Assembly: GCF_001723305.1 (NCBI RefSeq)
Contig: NZ_LPWF01000023.1
Location: 46,001-110,000 of the forward strand
Source of the DNA: Methyloceanibacter superfactus
GTDB taxonomy: Bacteria > Pseudomonadota > Alphaproteobacteria > Rhizobiales > Methyloligellaceae
Length of the DNA stretch: 64,000 nucleotides
Reading direction: 5' to 3'
Shown here: piece after piece, positions 10,053 through 18,797 of the stretch
How the letters are laid out: each line of letters begins with the position of its first letter
Position numbering within the stretch: position 1 is the stretch's first letter
Notes under the pieces: generated by a model
Databases searched by the model: none
The model's input: only the letters and a program-made list of their open reading frames with translations
Told to the model about the DNA's origin: nothing
Made by a program: the position numbers and the translations under genes

Positions 10053-10832
10053 GTGGACTCTTCTGGGGGGCTGCCTGACGTAAGCACGATCACGATGAGG
10101 ACACCGTTCAGGTGGCTGGGAGCCGGCTGGCGCGACCTATGGAAGGCGCCCGGCCCTTGCCTCGCTTACGGACTTATCGTGGCCCTGCTCAGCTTCTTGC
10201 TTTGCTACGCGCTCGTTGTCTCGAACGCGGCGTTCTGGGTGCTCGCCCTGACGGTCGGTTTTGTGTTCATTGCCCCCATGCTGGCCATGGGCCTTTACGA
10301 AGCCGGGCGATTGATCGAGCGCGGCGAGAAACCCACGCTTGGACGCATGCTTTATGTGCGCCCAGCCCTTAGGCAAGACATTGCCTATCTGGGTCTGGCC
10401 CTGGTGCTGATCTATCTGTTTTGGGGACGCATTGCGCAGATCGTCTACGGCTTGTCGACCTATCACCTGCACCGGACGGTCAACGACTTCGTCACCTTCG
10501 CCACCAGCACGTCGGACGGGCAAAGCATGCTGCTGACCGGCTCAATCGTCGGTGGCGTGATCGCCTTTTTCACGTATTGCCTGGTGGTCGTGTCCGCGCC
10601 GATGTTGCTCGATCAGAAGACAAATGTTTTCGCCGCGGTCGCCACCAGCGTCAGAGCGGTGATCGAGAATTTCTGGCCGATGGTGCTTTGGGCAGCGATC
10701 CTCGGCGTGCTCACGCTCGCCACCGCGGCAACCGGTTTCCTCGGTCTCGTGATTGTCTTCCCGTGGCTCGGCCTCGCGAGTTGGCACGCTTACCGGGAAC
10801 TCGTTCCCGAGCATGCGCCGTCATCGCAATGA
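10053..10832 (+). CDS. DUF2189 integral membrane protein
   Basis: The 259-residue protein has the DUF2189 architecture: a short cytoplasmic N-terminus (RTPFRWLGAGWRDLWKAPGPCLAYGL) followed by about six transmembrane helices with the FIAPMLAMGLYEAGRLIERGE element and a closing FPWLGLASWHAYRELV. Family function is unknown. The GTG at 10053 follows a G-rich stretch that could bind the ribosome; the ATG at 10095 is an alternative that would remove 14 residues. It stands alone, divergent from the DUF202 gene across 168 bp in which I see no clear motif. Confidence 0.85.
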   Translation: MDSSGGLPDVSTITMRTPFRWLGAGWRDLWKAPGPCLAYGLIVALLSFLLCYALVVSNAAFWVLALTVGFVFIAPMLAMGLYEAGRLIERGEKPTLGRMLYVRPALRQDIAYLGLALVLIYLFWGRIAQIVYGLSTYHLHRTVNDFVTFATSTSDGQSMLLTGSIVGGVIAFFTYCLVVVSAPMLLDQKTNVFAAVATSVRAVIENFWPMVLWAAILGVLTLATAATGFLGLVIVFPWLGLASWHAYRELVPEHAPSSQ

Positions 10833-10943
10833 CCGAACGAGCGCGTAGCGCGCTACGGCGAGGCGGTTTCTCGAAGGCCGTCTAGAGGCGCCCCGCGTCC
10901 GTCATGGACAAGACCTCGCTAAACATGGCTGCGGCCAAAGAGA

Positions 10944-10975
10944 CGCTGTCAGAGTGTCGCGAGACTCCGACAGCG
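10944..10975. repeat. Imperfect inverted repeat between DUF2189 and kinase genes
   Basis: Two 12-base arms (10944-10955 and 10964-10975) pair with one mismatch around an 8-base loop. There is no long T-run after it, so it is either a weak terminator for the DUF2189 gene or an operator for the kinase gene that starts 138 bp downstream. The remaining intergenic sequence shows nothing else I can identify. Confidence 0.45.
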
Positions 10976-11112
10976 CCAGTTTCCTTTGGGTAGTTACGTG
11001 GCTAGCATGGGCGCGGCGCCCGCACCGGGCAATTGGCGCAACTGGGCGATCTCATGGCCCCGATGGGGGAGGACTCCTCCAATCTGGGTAACTTCCGCTA
11101 AGGAGTTGAGCA

Positions 11113-12615
11113 TTGAGAAGCGACCTATTCGAGATCGTCGCCAATTACACCTACGACTGGGAAAGCTGGTTCTTGCCGGACGGTCGGGTCCGCTGGATCA
11201 ATCCTGCAGTCGAGCGCATGACCGGCTTCACGGTCGACGAATGCCTCGACATGGCGGACTATCCCCTCGATATCGTGCACGCGGAGGATCGGGCGGCGGT
11301 CAAGACGCTGCTCCAATCGGCGCTTTCGGGCACCAGCGGTAATGACGTCGAGTTCCGCATCAGCCGCAAGGATGGCAAGACCGGCTGGGCGGCCGTTTCG
11401 TGGCAGCCGATGGTCGATGCCGACGGTAAGCAGCTCGGGATCCGTACCAGCGTGCGCGACATCTCTTGGCGTAAGCGCGCCGAAGAAGCTTTACGCTTGG
11501 CCAAGAGCGACGCAGAGCGCGCCGACAAGGCCAAGAGCCGGTTCCTCGCCGCCGCAAGTCACGACCTGCGTCAGCCACTTCAAGCCATCGGCCTGTACAT
11601 CGCTGCCCTCGCCTGCCACCCGTTAGATGACGCCAGTCAGAGCATTCTCGACGATATCCGGAAATGCCTCGGAGCCAGCAGCGAGCTGCTCGAGGATCTC
11701 GTCGACATCTCGCGTCTCGATGCCGGCGTCGTGGTGCCCGAATTCGCCGACGTCGCGATCGCCGACGTATTCGAACTGCTGGAGAAAAGCTTTCAACGGG
11801 AAGCCGACGCACGGCACATCGAGCTCCGCTTCGTCCCGCGGAGCCTTTTTGTCAGAGCCGATCCGGGCATTCTCGGCCGCATCCTGCAGAACATCGTTTC
11901 CAACGCGCTGCATTACACCGCCAAAGGCCGCGTACTGGTCGGCTGCCGGTCGCGCAACGGCGCGGTAGCTATGGAGGTGTGGGATACCGGCATCGGAATC
12001 GCGCCCGAGGAGAAGGAGCACATCTTCGAAGAGTTCTACCAAGTGGACAACCCGGCGCGCGACAGGCGTCGCGGCATTGGACTTGGCCTGGCCATTGTCC
12101 GCCGCCAGGCGGCACTCATCGGGGCGCGAGTCTCGGTTCGATCGACGCCCGGTAAGGGATCCGTGTTCTCGATCACCCTGCCGCTAGCCGAGAGTCATGA
12201 CTGTGCAGCGCCGGCGGCCGAAGACTCCGAGTTCGATTTCAAGGGCCGCATCATTGCCATCATCGATGACGAACCTCTTCAGCTCAATGCGCTCCAGTCG
12301 TTCCTCAGTCTCCACCAAGCGCGCGTCATCGCCGGAGAATCGATCATCGACATCCTAAAGCAACTCGATAACGCCTCGGTGCAACCCGAGTTGATCATCG
12401 CGGACTATCGGCTCGAAGCTGGTATGACCGGCGCTGACGCCATCGCCGCCGTGCGCTTCAGGATCGGCAAGCCGGTACCAGGCATTCTCGTCACGGGAGA
12501 TACCGAGCCGCAGCGCATCGCCGAGGCCGAAGCCAGCGGCTGCTGGCTGCTACATAAGCCTGTGGATCCCGGCAAGCTGGCCAAGACAATCGACCAAGTG
12601 CTGATCGGGCGGTGA
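11113..12615 (+). CDS. Hybrid sensor histidine kinase (PAS - HisKA - HATPase - REC)
   Basis: The 500-residue cytoplasmic kinase has an N-terminal PAS/PAC domain (about 1-120: YDWESWFLPDGRVRWINPA, DISWRKRAEEA), a HisKA domain with the phospho-acceptor His in SHDLRQPLQAIGLY (about 150), a HATPase_c domain (N box NIVSNALHYTAKG, G1 DTGIGIAP, G2 GIGLGLAIV) and a C-terminal receiver (IIAIIDDEP, phospho-acceptor Asp in LIIADYRLEAG, KP near the end). SHDLRQPLQA and the attached receiver are typical of NahK/ErcS'-like kinases, which pair with LuxR-type regulators. No transmembrane segments. Start is a TTG with AGGAG 7 bp upstream; no in-frame ATG fits. It converges on the response regulator 45 bp away, its likely partner. 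Confidence 0.92.
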   Translation: MRSDLFEIVANYTYDWESWFLPDGRVRWINPAVERMTGFTVDECLDMADYPLDIVHAEDRAAVKTLLQSALSGTSGNDVEFRISRKDGKTGWAAVSWQPMVDADGKQLGIRTSVRDISWRKRAEEALRLAKSDAERADKAKSRFLAAASHDLRQPLQAIGLYIAALACHPLDDASQSILDDIRKCLGASSELLEDLVDISRLDAGVVVPEFADVAIADVFELLEKSFQREADARHIELRFVPRSLFVRADPGILGRILQNIVSNALHYTAKGRVLVGCRSRNGAVAMEVWDTGIGIAPEEKEHIFEEFYQVDNPARDRRRGIGLGLAIVRRQAALIGARVSVRSTPGKGSVFSITLPLAESHDCAAPAAEDSEFDFKGRIIAIIDDEPLQLNALQSFLSLHQARVIAGESIIDILKQLDNASVQPELIIADYRLEAGMTGADAIAAVRFRIGKPVPGILVTGDTEPQRIAEAEASGCWLLHKPVDPGKLAKTIDQVLIGR

Positions 12616-12620
12616 CGACT

Positions 12621-12641
12621 CGAGCAGCCGGAGGCTGCGCG
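12621..12641. terminator. Small hairpin between convergent kinase and regulator genes
   Basis: A GCAGCC stem pairs with GGCTGC around a 3-base loop, with weakly extended flanks. It sits in the 45 bp between two convergent stops, so it may end both transcripts, but neither side carries a T-run. Confidence 0.35.
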
Positions 12642-12660
12642 AGCATCAGCGGCCGCACCT

Positions 12661-13338
12661 CTAAGATGTGCGGGTCCTTATCCGGCGAGGCCAACCGAGA
12701 TCGGCGGCGATCAGAGCGGCCTGGGTGCGATTGTGCGCCGAGAGCTTGCGGAGGATGACCTTGACGTGCGCCTTGACCGTGCTCTCGAGGAGATTGAGGC
12801 TGCGGGCGATCTCCTTGTTTGACCGTCCTTCGATCATCAGCGCCAGCGTGCTGCGCTGGCGCGGCGTGAGTTGCCGCAAGGGATTGCCCTCGGGCAGGCC
12901 TTCCAGATCCTCGGCCACATCACCGTTGCCCTCGGACAGAATTTGATTGATCGCGTTGACCGGAACGTAGATTTCGCCGGCCAGCACCAACGACACCGCG
13001 TTCTGCAGCACGCCCTCGCTTGCGGACTTCGGGATATAGCCGCGCACGCCCAGTCCCATGCATTCGACGATCTCGTCCGGCTCCGAATGCGCGGAGAGAA
13101 TGACCACAGGCACGGCAGGCCGGCGCTCAACAAAGCGCCGCACGCCGGCAATGCCATTCATGCCCGGCATCGCGAGATCCAGAAACACCAGGTCAAAGGC
13201 GGATTCCGCATTGAGCACGTCCCAAGCCTGGTTCGCGTCGCTGACGTCCGAAAGTGACGCTCCAGGGAAGAGCCGCGACACAAGCAGCTTAAAGCCGGAC
13301 CGAAACAGCTCGTGATCGTCGGCTATCAGGAGGTGCAT
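12661..13338 (-). CDS. NarL/LuxR-type response regulator
   Basis: The 225-residue protein starts MHLLIADDHELFRSGF, the standard receiver opening with acidic pocket. The phospho-acceptor Asp lies in DLVFLDLAMPGMNG, and the conserved Ser/Lys are in VVILSAHSE and YIPKSASEG. A LuxR-type HTH occupies about 145-210 (LTPRQRSTLALMIEGRSNKEIA, STVKAHVKVILRKL). Start ATG at 13338 gives the exact family N-terminus; an upstream in-frame start would add 46 atypical residues. It faces the hybrid kinase, and a GCAGCC/GGCTGC hairpin at 12624-12638 lies between the two stops. Confidence 0.92.
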   Translation of the reverse strand: MHLLIADDHELFRSGFKLLVSRLFPGASLSDVSDANQAWDVLNAESAFDLVFLDLAMPGMNGIAGVRRFVERRPAVPVVILSAHSEPDEIVECMGLGVRGYIPKSASEGVLQNAVSLVLAGEIYVPVNAINQILSEGNGDVAEDLEGLPEGNPLRQLTPRQRSTLALMIEGRSNKEIARSLNLLESTVKAHVKVILRKLSAHNRTQAALIAADLGWPRRIRTRTS

Positions 13339-13611
13339 GGGCGTCCGACTCCCGGGGCCCGGGAGCTTTCCAGTCCCGTGATCCGTTGATCTATGGGCCT
13401 TTGAGGTTCCCCCGTTCATTGGCGAAGCAACAAGCTCTATTTGGGACGAAGCCTCCCCCGGAAGGGGAAGGAACACCCTCCTTTACCCCATCGACAGTGT
13501 CGAAGTCTCGCACGAAGCTGACGATCAGGAAAAAATATTTACCCAGCGGAAATGAATGGGCCTCGCCGAATCGAAGGCCCCCGCCGCAAAAGGGCAAAGG
13601 GAGGAGCGACA

Positions 13612-13929
13612 ATGAGAAGCTTAAACGAGCGTATCGACGCGATGTATCGCAGAGATCGGCTCAGCGCCTGGACGTTCGTCGCGGTGCTTTGGGTGGTCAT
13701 CCTCTTCGTTCTTTTCATGGTCTGGCAGGTCACACCCGACCCAGCCATCCGGCTGGTACTCGCCGTCGCCGCCGGCGCCGTCCTCCTGTTCAACACCGCC
13801 TCAATCGGCGCGATGGTGAAGCACTACCGGGAGGACAAGGAGTTCATCTACGGCTTGGACATTCGTCATCTCGACGCCGCACGCGAACTGCGCGCGGAGG
13901 CATCCAAGCAATCGGCACAAGAGGCCTAG
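13612..13929 (+). CDS. Small two-helix membrane protein
   Basis: This 105-residue protein has a charged N-terminus (MRSLNERIDAMYRRDR), two transmembrane helices (about 20-41 and 48-69) and a charged C-terminal tail. I do not recognise the family. GAGGAG 6 bp before the ATG at 13612 supports this start. It heads a tight series of four genes on the same strand (gaps of 13, 9 and 5 bp) ending with a permease-USP fusion, so it may be an accessory subunit of that transporter. The 273 bp upstream hold no promoter I can identify with confidence. Confidence 0.7.
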   Translation: MRSLNERIDAMYRRDRLSAWTFVAVLWVVILFVLFMVWQVTPDPAIRLVLAVAAGAVLLFNTASIGAMVKHYREDKEFIYGLDIRHLDAARELRAEASKQSAQEA

Positions 13930-13942
13930 GGGGAGAGCGACG

Positions 13943-14326
13943 ATGAGCAAAGCTTACAAACCACCAGAGCAGAGCAAGGCCGGGCAGATTTTTGATTCTG
14001 TCTTCCTTCTCGCGCTCGTCTACATCGTGCTGTTCGCCCCCCTGGTTCTCGGCCTCACGGGCGGTGGCACCACGACGACGCCCGTCGAGCAGCCCACCTG
14101 GGAAGCCCTAAATCAGAATCCGACGATGGCCGCTCAGTGGGAGAAGCTCGGATACACACCCGAGACCGCCAGCGAGCTCATCACCACTCGCTTCGACTAT
14201 TCGATCAATCCCTGGGCGCTCCTCGTCACCGCCATCGTGATCTTCGGTTACTTCTTCTTCGTGATCCGTTTTTCCGACCGGGAGTATCGGGACGTCATCG
14301 ACGAGCGCTTTGGCCGGAAGAAATAG
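13943..14326 (+). CDS. Small two-helix membrane protein
   Basis: The 127-residue protein has a first transmembrane helix at about 18-38, an outward segment of about 45 residues rich in Thr and Pro (GGGTTTTPVEQPTWEAL), a second helix at about 89-108, and a basic tail (FSDREYRDVIDERFGRKK). No known domain is recognised. GGGGGAGAGCGACG precedes the ATG. It sits between two other tiny membrane proteins and before the APC-USP gene; the spacing strongly suggests one transcript and perhaps one membrane complex. Confidence 0.72.
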   Translation: MSKAYKPPEQSKAGQIFDSVFLLALVYIVLFAPLVLGLTGGGTTTTPVEQPTWEALNQNPTMAAQWEKLGYTPETASELITTRFDYSINPWALLVTAIVIFGYFFFVIRFSDREYRDVIDERFGRKK

Positions 14327-14335
14327 GAGGCGGAT

Positions 14336-14533
14336 ATGGATTGGTGGAACGTCCTCGAATACGGCGCTTGGGCAGTGTCATTCTGCGTTCTGGCCTGGAT
14401 GCTCTTCGACGCGATTCAAACGAACCGCGACTACAGCGAGGATCTTCTCACCTCGTCGCGTGAGGGTGAGCTCGAAGGCATCAGCGAAAAACACGACATC
14501 TCGGATGTACATAAGACACCAAAGGGGGGTTGA
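14336..14533 (+). CDS. Very small single-helix membrane protein
   Basis: The 65-residue protein has one transmembrane helix (about 5-25, VLEYGAWAVSFCVLAWMLFD) followed by an acidic cytoplasmic tail. AGGAGG stands 4 bp before the ATG. It is the third of three small membrane genes, and its stop lies 5 bp before the permease ATG. Function unknown; small single-pass proteins next to transporters often act as regulatory or assembly subunits, which is inference here. Confidence 0.68.
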   Translation: MDWWNVLEYGAWAVSFCVLAWMLFDAIQTNRDYSEDLLTSSREGELEGISEKHDISDVHKTPKGG

Positions 14534-14538
14534 GGGTC

Positions 14539-16374
14539 ATGTCCATGACGGGAGCTGCCGGGCAGGGCGGGCAAAGAATTTCGCTTCTGCGCGTATTGGG
14601 ACCTGCGCATGTGTGGGCACTTGGTGTCGGCATCGTGCTGGTTGGAGAGTTCATGGGTTGGAACTTCTCCGTCGGCAAGGGCGGCGCCATGGGCTCGCTC
14701 ATCGCCTGCTGGGTCATCGGCCTTCTCTATACCTGCGTCGCCATGATCGACTCTGAAGTGACGTCGACCGTCGCGGCGGCCGGTGGGCAATACGCGCAAG
14801 CCAAGCACATCATGGGGCCCTTGATGGCCTTCAACGTGGGCCTCTATCTCGTCATGGCGTACACCATGCTCGAGGCGGCCGACGCTCTTGTGGTGGGCGA
14901 TCTCCTGACGGCAGTTGCCGGCGAGATGGGCCATTCGGCTCTCGATCCGCGACCATTCGTGGTGCTGACGATCGCGTTGCTGGCGTTCCTCAACTATCGC
15001 GGCGTGTTGATGACCTTGACGGTGAACTTCGTCATCACCGCCGCCGCCTTTATCTCAATCATCGTCTTGTTTATCGGCGTACAGCCGTGGCACCCCGGCG
15101 CGATATTGCAGCATCGCGAGTTGCTCACCGAATTACCATACGGCTGGATCGGCGTCATCGCCGCCTTCCAATTCGGCATTTGGTACTATCTCGGCATCGA
15201 AGGCACCTGTCAGGCTGCCGAGGAGGTTCGCTCTCCTTCGCGCTCCCTGCCTTACGGCACCATGAGCGGCATCATCACCCTGCTCATCGCCGCGTCGCTC
15301 ACATGGTACGTGGCCACCGGCTTGCTGCCCTGGGAGTTCCTCGGCCAAGCGGCAACGCCGCTCTATGATGCCGCGCGCGTGACGGGCAGTACCGCTCTTC
15401 AGGTGTTCCTGTTCGTGGGCACGATTTTCTCGGCGATCGCCTCGGCCAATGGCTGCATCAACGACGCATCGCGTTCCTGGTTCTCCATGGGTCGCGACCG
15501 CTACATGCCGCTGTGGTTCGGCGCGGTTCATCCAAAGTACCGCACGCCATACCGCGCCATCCTCTTTCTTATCCCCATCGCGGTGAGCTTCTCGTTCACC
15601 GGCCTTCTCGACCAGGTCATCACCTTCTCGATCTTGTCGGGACTGCTCGGCTACACGTTCATGCCGATCAATATGTGGATGTTCCGGAAGAAGTGGCCGC
15701 TGGGTTCGATCCGGCGCGGCTATGTGCATCCCTTCCATCCCTTGCCGGCAATCGTGCTCCTGGCGCTGTGCATCACGACCTACTTCGCCACGTTCCTCGG
15801 CTACGGCACCCAACTGCTTGCCATGATGTGCTTCTACATCGTCGCTTCGCTGTGGTTCGCCTTCCACCGCTACAAATACGTTCGCCGCGGCGACCAGTTC
15901 ACCATGCTGGCAACGGCCGATTCGCTACGTAAGGGGGGCACGATGATCAAGAACATTCTTTGCGCCACAGACGGGTCGAAAATCTCGGCCAAGGCCGTGG
16001 ACTTCGCGATCTCCCTGGCTCGAGAGATCGGCGCCAAGCTGACCGTCCTGACGGTGGAACGGGTCTCCCGTGCCGAGGCTGCCAAGTCGGCCTTCTGGGA
16101 CTCGACGGTTCTCAACGCAGCAGATGCCATCACCCGCGCTGAGTTCCGCTCGGTCGCCGATAAGGCGAAGAAGGCGGGCCTCGCCAAGGTCCAATGCGTC
16201 ACGGTCAGCAGCCGCGACATTGCCGGGGCGATCGCCGCCTACGCCAAGAAGCAGAAATGCGATCACATCATTATCGGATCGCATGGTCATAGAGGCGTGC
16301 AGCGATTGGTCCTCGGCTCCATTGCCGAGGCCGTCGTGGCTGAGGCGCACTGCCCGGTGACGATCGTTCGCTGA
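14539..16374 (+). CDS. APC-family amino acid/amine permease fused to a universal stress protein domain
   Basis: The 611-residue protein joins two domains. Residues about 10-445 are an APC-superfamily permease with 12 hydrophobic segments, resembling ethanolamine/amino-acid permeases (GWNFSVGKGGAMGSLIACWV, YYLGIEGTCQAAEEVRSPSR). Residues about 469-611 are a universal stress protein domain (IKNILCATDGSKISAKAVDFA, ending with the ATP-binding GSHGHRGVQRLVLGS and AHCPVTIVR). An internal ATG at 15943, preceded by a G-rich stretch, could also start a free USP, but the frame is continuous. I chose ATG 14539; a TTG at 14530 is possible. The USP could sense ATP or AMP and gate transport. Substrate not determinable. 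Confidence 0.85.
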   Translation: MSMTGAAGQGGQRISLLRVLGPAHVWALGVGIVLVGEFMGWNFSVGKGGAMGSLIACWVIGLLYTCVAMIDSEVTSTVAAAGGQYAQAKHIMGPLMAFNVGLYLVMAYTMLEAADALVVGDLLTAVAGEMGHSALDPRPFVVLTIALLAFLNYRGVLMTLTVNFVITAAAFISIIVLFIGVQPWHPGAILQHRELLTELPYGWIGVIAAFQFGIWYYLGIEGTCQAAEEVRSPSRSLPYGTMSGIITLLIAASLTWYVATGLLPWEFLGQAATPLYDAARVTGSTALQVFLFVGTIFSAIASANGCINDASRSWFSMGRDRYMPLWFGAVHPKYRTPYRAILFLIPIAVSFSFTGLLDQVITFSILSGLLGYTFMPINMWMFRKKWPLGSIRRGYVHPFHPLPAIVLLALCITTYFATFLGYGTQLLAMMCFYIVASLWFAFHRYKYVRRGDQFTMLATADSLRKGGTMIKNILCATDGSKISAKAVDFAISLAREIGAKLTVLTVERVSRAEAAKSAFWDSTVLNAADAITRAEFRSVADKAKKAGLAKVQCVTVSSRDIAGAIAAYAKKQKCDHIIIGSHGHRGVQRLVLGSIAEAVVAEAHCPVTIVR

Positions 16375-16394
16375 GCAGCAAGACGGGATATCAA

Positions 16395-17078
16395 ATGCTG
16401 CCGACGCTGACAGCCATCGCCGGACTTATCCTGCTTATCGTGCTCTACCGGCGCGACCAGCGGCGAGTCCGGGAGCAAAGGGCGGAGTTCTTCGCCGACT
16501 GCCTCGACGTGCTCGACAAGCCGAAGCTCGCCTTCGATCACTTCGGCTATCCCTATATGACGGGATCTTTCGACGGCGTCCCCGTCCGGGCTGACGTCGT
16601 CGTCGATGCTGTGGTGTTGCGCAAATTGCCGTCCCTATGGCTGAGAGTGACCGTGGAGGCGCCGGTCGCTACCAAGGCGATACTGGACGTCATGATGCGG
16701 CCGTCCGGTTCCGAGTTCTTCTCGCCGTTCGCGGGATTGCCGGACCGCCTCGACACGCCGGCCGATTGGCCGGAGCGCGCCATCATCCACACCGACCACC
16801 CCGACAGGTTGCCGCCCCCCGAAGCATTCACCCCTCACATTGCCGTCCTCGACGAGCCAAAGGCCAAGGAGTTGATTGTTTCTCCCAACGGCGTGCGGAT
16901 CGTCTGGCAGGCTGACGAGGCCCGGCGATCGAACTATCTTTTGCTGCGCCAAGCGAATTTCGAGGTGGTGCGCTTCGATCGCGAGCGCTTGCACGATCTC
17001 GTCAGGCGCTGCGTCGAGCTCCGGAACACGCTGGCCAAAAATGCGCCCAAGGAGATCCGCCGTGAAGCAGCCGCCTGA
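16395..17078 (+). CDS. Membrane-anchored protein of unknown function
   Basis: This 227-residue protein has one N-terminal transmembrane helix (about 3-18, PTLTAIAGLILLIVLY) followed by a soluble domain of about 200 residues with no motif I recognise. It follows the APC-USP gene by 20 bp and overlaps the next gene by 17 bp, so it probably belongs to the same transcript. Composition is ordinary for the window. Confidence 0.7.
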   Translation: MLPTLTAIAGLILLIVLYRRDQRRVREQRAEFFADCLDVLDKPKLAFDHFGYPYMTGSFDGVPVRADVVVDAVVLRKLPSLWLRVTVEAPVATKAILDVMMRPSGSEFFSPFAGLPDRLDTPADWPERAIIHTDHPDRLPPPEAFTPHIAVLDEPKAKELIVSPNGVRIVWQADEARRSNYLLLRQANFEVVRFDRERLHDLVRRCVELRNTLAKNAPKEIRREAAA

Positions 17079-17367
17079 GATCGCCAATCGGCCGATACCG
17101 GATCAGCGGCCGGTCAACCCCTATGTCGTTCTGGCGATTGCCATCGTGCTTCCCGGGGCGGGCCACGTGATCGCGGGCATGCCTGCCCGCGGTCTCGTCT
17201 TCGTGTTCTTCATGCTGCTGTTCGGCTGGATCACGTTCCACCTCACCACGCCGGACCAGACACTCCTCGGCCGCTACGCGGGTGGCGTCTTCATCTACGC
17301 GATCTCGATTACCGATGCCTACAAATGGGCCCGGCTGCGCTGGGAGCAATACGCCGCGTCAAAATAG
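17062..17367 (+). CDS. Small membrane protein
   Basis: The 101-residue protein starts at a GTG (17062) with AAGGAG 7 bp upstream, overlapping the preceding stop. It has three hydrophobic helices (about 22-40, 44-60 and 70-88) and contains PGAGHVIAGMPARG, a Gly-rich turn seen in several small uncharacterised membrane families. Function unknown. It is the last gene of the plus-strand group and converges on the CBS gene. Confidence 0.68.
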   Translation: MKQPPEIANRPIPDQRPVNPYVVLAIAIVLPGAGHVIAGMPARGLVFVFFMLLFGWITFHLTTPDQTLLGRYAGGVFIYAISITDAYKWARLRWEQYAASK

Positions 17368-17461
17368 TGTGGCTTCAGGATGTGAAAGACCTCGCGACCC
17401 GCGCTAGCGCGACCGTCTTCTCGGCGAGGTGATGGGCCGTTTCAAGCCTCGTTCTCTTGAC

Positions 17462-17881
17462 CTAGCGGCCCATATGAGCGGCCATCAGTCTGCCGGTGAG
17501 GTGCGCCTTCACCACGTCTCCCATACTGATAATGCCGACGAGCTCGTCACTGTCCTTCACCGGCAAATGGCGAATGCGGCGCTGAGTCATCAAGTTCATG
17601 ACATCGTCGATGCTGTCCTCGGTCGTGCAAACAATCACGACTTTTGTCATCAGCTCGGACACTTTCATGTTCGGTAGCTTATCTCCAAACTTGGAGAGAC
17701 CGTATGCGATGTCGCGCTCCGAGATGATGCCGTCGAGTGTGTACCCGTCATGGGTGACGATCATGGCTCCAATTCGCTCATCCTTAAGGTGTTTCGCGAA
17801 CTCCTGCACGGTCTCGTCAGGTCTCACGGTCTTATAGATTCGCCCTTTGATCTTAAGGACGTTGGCGACTGTCATGACCAT
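17462..17881 (-). CDS. CBS-pair protein
   Basis: The 139-residue protein consists of two CBS motifs (about 8-60: TVANVLKIKGRIYKTV, GAMIVTHDGYTLDGIISERDI; about 70-130: KVSELMTKVVIVCTTEDSID, RRIRHLPVKDSDELVGIISMGDVVKA). CBS pairs bind adenine nucleotides and act as energy sensors. Start is the ATG at 17881 with AGAGGAG 8 bp upstream. It lies 47 bp downstream of hypB, at the tail of the hydrogenase cluster, and may be co-transcribed or independent. Confidence 0.88.
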   Translation of the reverse strand: MVMTVANVLKIKGRIYKTVRPDETVQEFAKHLKDERIGAMIVTHDGYTLDGIISERDIAYGLSKFGDKLPNMKVSELMTKVVIVCTTEDSIDDVMNLMTQRRIRHLPVKDSDELVGIISMGDVVKAHLTGRLMAAHMGR

Positions 17882-17928
17882 TGCCACAACTCCTCTATAA
17901 GCGCCGGCTGCACCAGCGCGCTAGCCTC

Positions 17929-18797
17929 TCAGATCTGCATGGCGGCGCGGGCGGCTGCGGTGCGCTGCTCACGCAGCCAGCCGTACCAGCTGTCCAGCCC
18001 TTCACCGGTGCGGGCCGACAGGCGGAGCACCGCGATATCCGGATTGACCTCGCGCGCATTGGCGATTGCGCGATCGACGTCGAAATCCACATGCGGCAGG
18101 AGGTCTGTCTTGTTCAGAACCATGATTTCGGCCGCCCGGAACATATGCGGATATTTCAATGGCTTATCCTCGCCCTCGGTGACCGAGAGAATGACCACCT
18201 TGGCGCGCTCGCCGAGATCGAACATGGCGGGACAGACGAGATTGCCGACATTCTCGATCATCACCACCGACCCTGCCGATGGGCGGAGTTGGCTCAGGCC
18301 GCGCGCCACCATATCCGCCTCCAAATGGCAGCCGGTGCCGGTGTTGACCTGCACGGCCGGCGCACCCGCCGCGCGGATGCGCTCCCCGTCATTGGCCGTG
18401 GCTTGATCGCCTTCCAGCACGAAGAGCGGCACCTCGTCCTTGAGGTCCTTGATGGTGCGCTCCAACAGCGTGGTCTTGCCCGCGCCGGGTGAGCTCACGA
18501 GGTTCAGCGCCAGAATCTCCCGGCCTGCGAGCCAGGCCCGGTTCTTCGCCGCGCCGGCGTCGTTCTTGGCCAGGATGCGCGCCTCGAGCGCGACCACGGC
18601 ATCGCCGTTGCATTCTGGTGATGATGCTCGTGCTGATGCCCGTGATCATGGTCGTGGGAATGGCTGTGCCGCGTCCCGTCGGCATGCACATGCTCATGCC
18701 CATGTTCATGACCATGTTCATGGGGCTGGGTGGCGCCGTTCTGCATATCGAGCAAGGTCGTCTTAGCCTCGCTGCCACATCCGCAATGCCCACACAT
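17929..18797 (-). CDS. hypB: Hydrogenase nickel-insertion GTPase HypB (one frame break)
   Basis: HypB hydrolyses GTP to drive nickel delivery to the hydrogenase large subunit, working with HypA. The N-terminus MCGHCGCG contains the CxxCGC high-affinity nickel site (Cys2, Cys5, Cys7), then a histidine-rich nickel-storage segment (about residues 25-60). The G domain follows with the P-loop [14 protein letters not shown] and NKTDLLPH. The frame breaks near 18595, between the His-rich part and [14 protein letters not shown]; adding one G joins them. ATG 18797 overlaps the hypA stop as TGATG. It is last of the hypFCDEAB series. Confidence 0.92.

Noticed and set aside
15943..16374. Free universal stress protein gene
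   Set aside because: The USP domain is in frame with the permease and no stop separates them. An internal start is possible but not needed, so a fusion is annotated.
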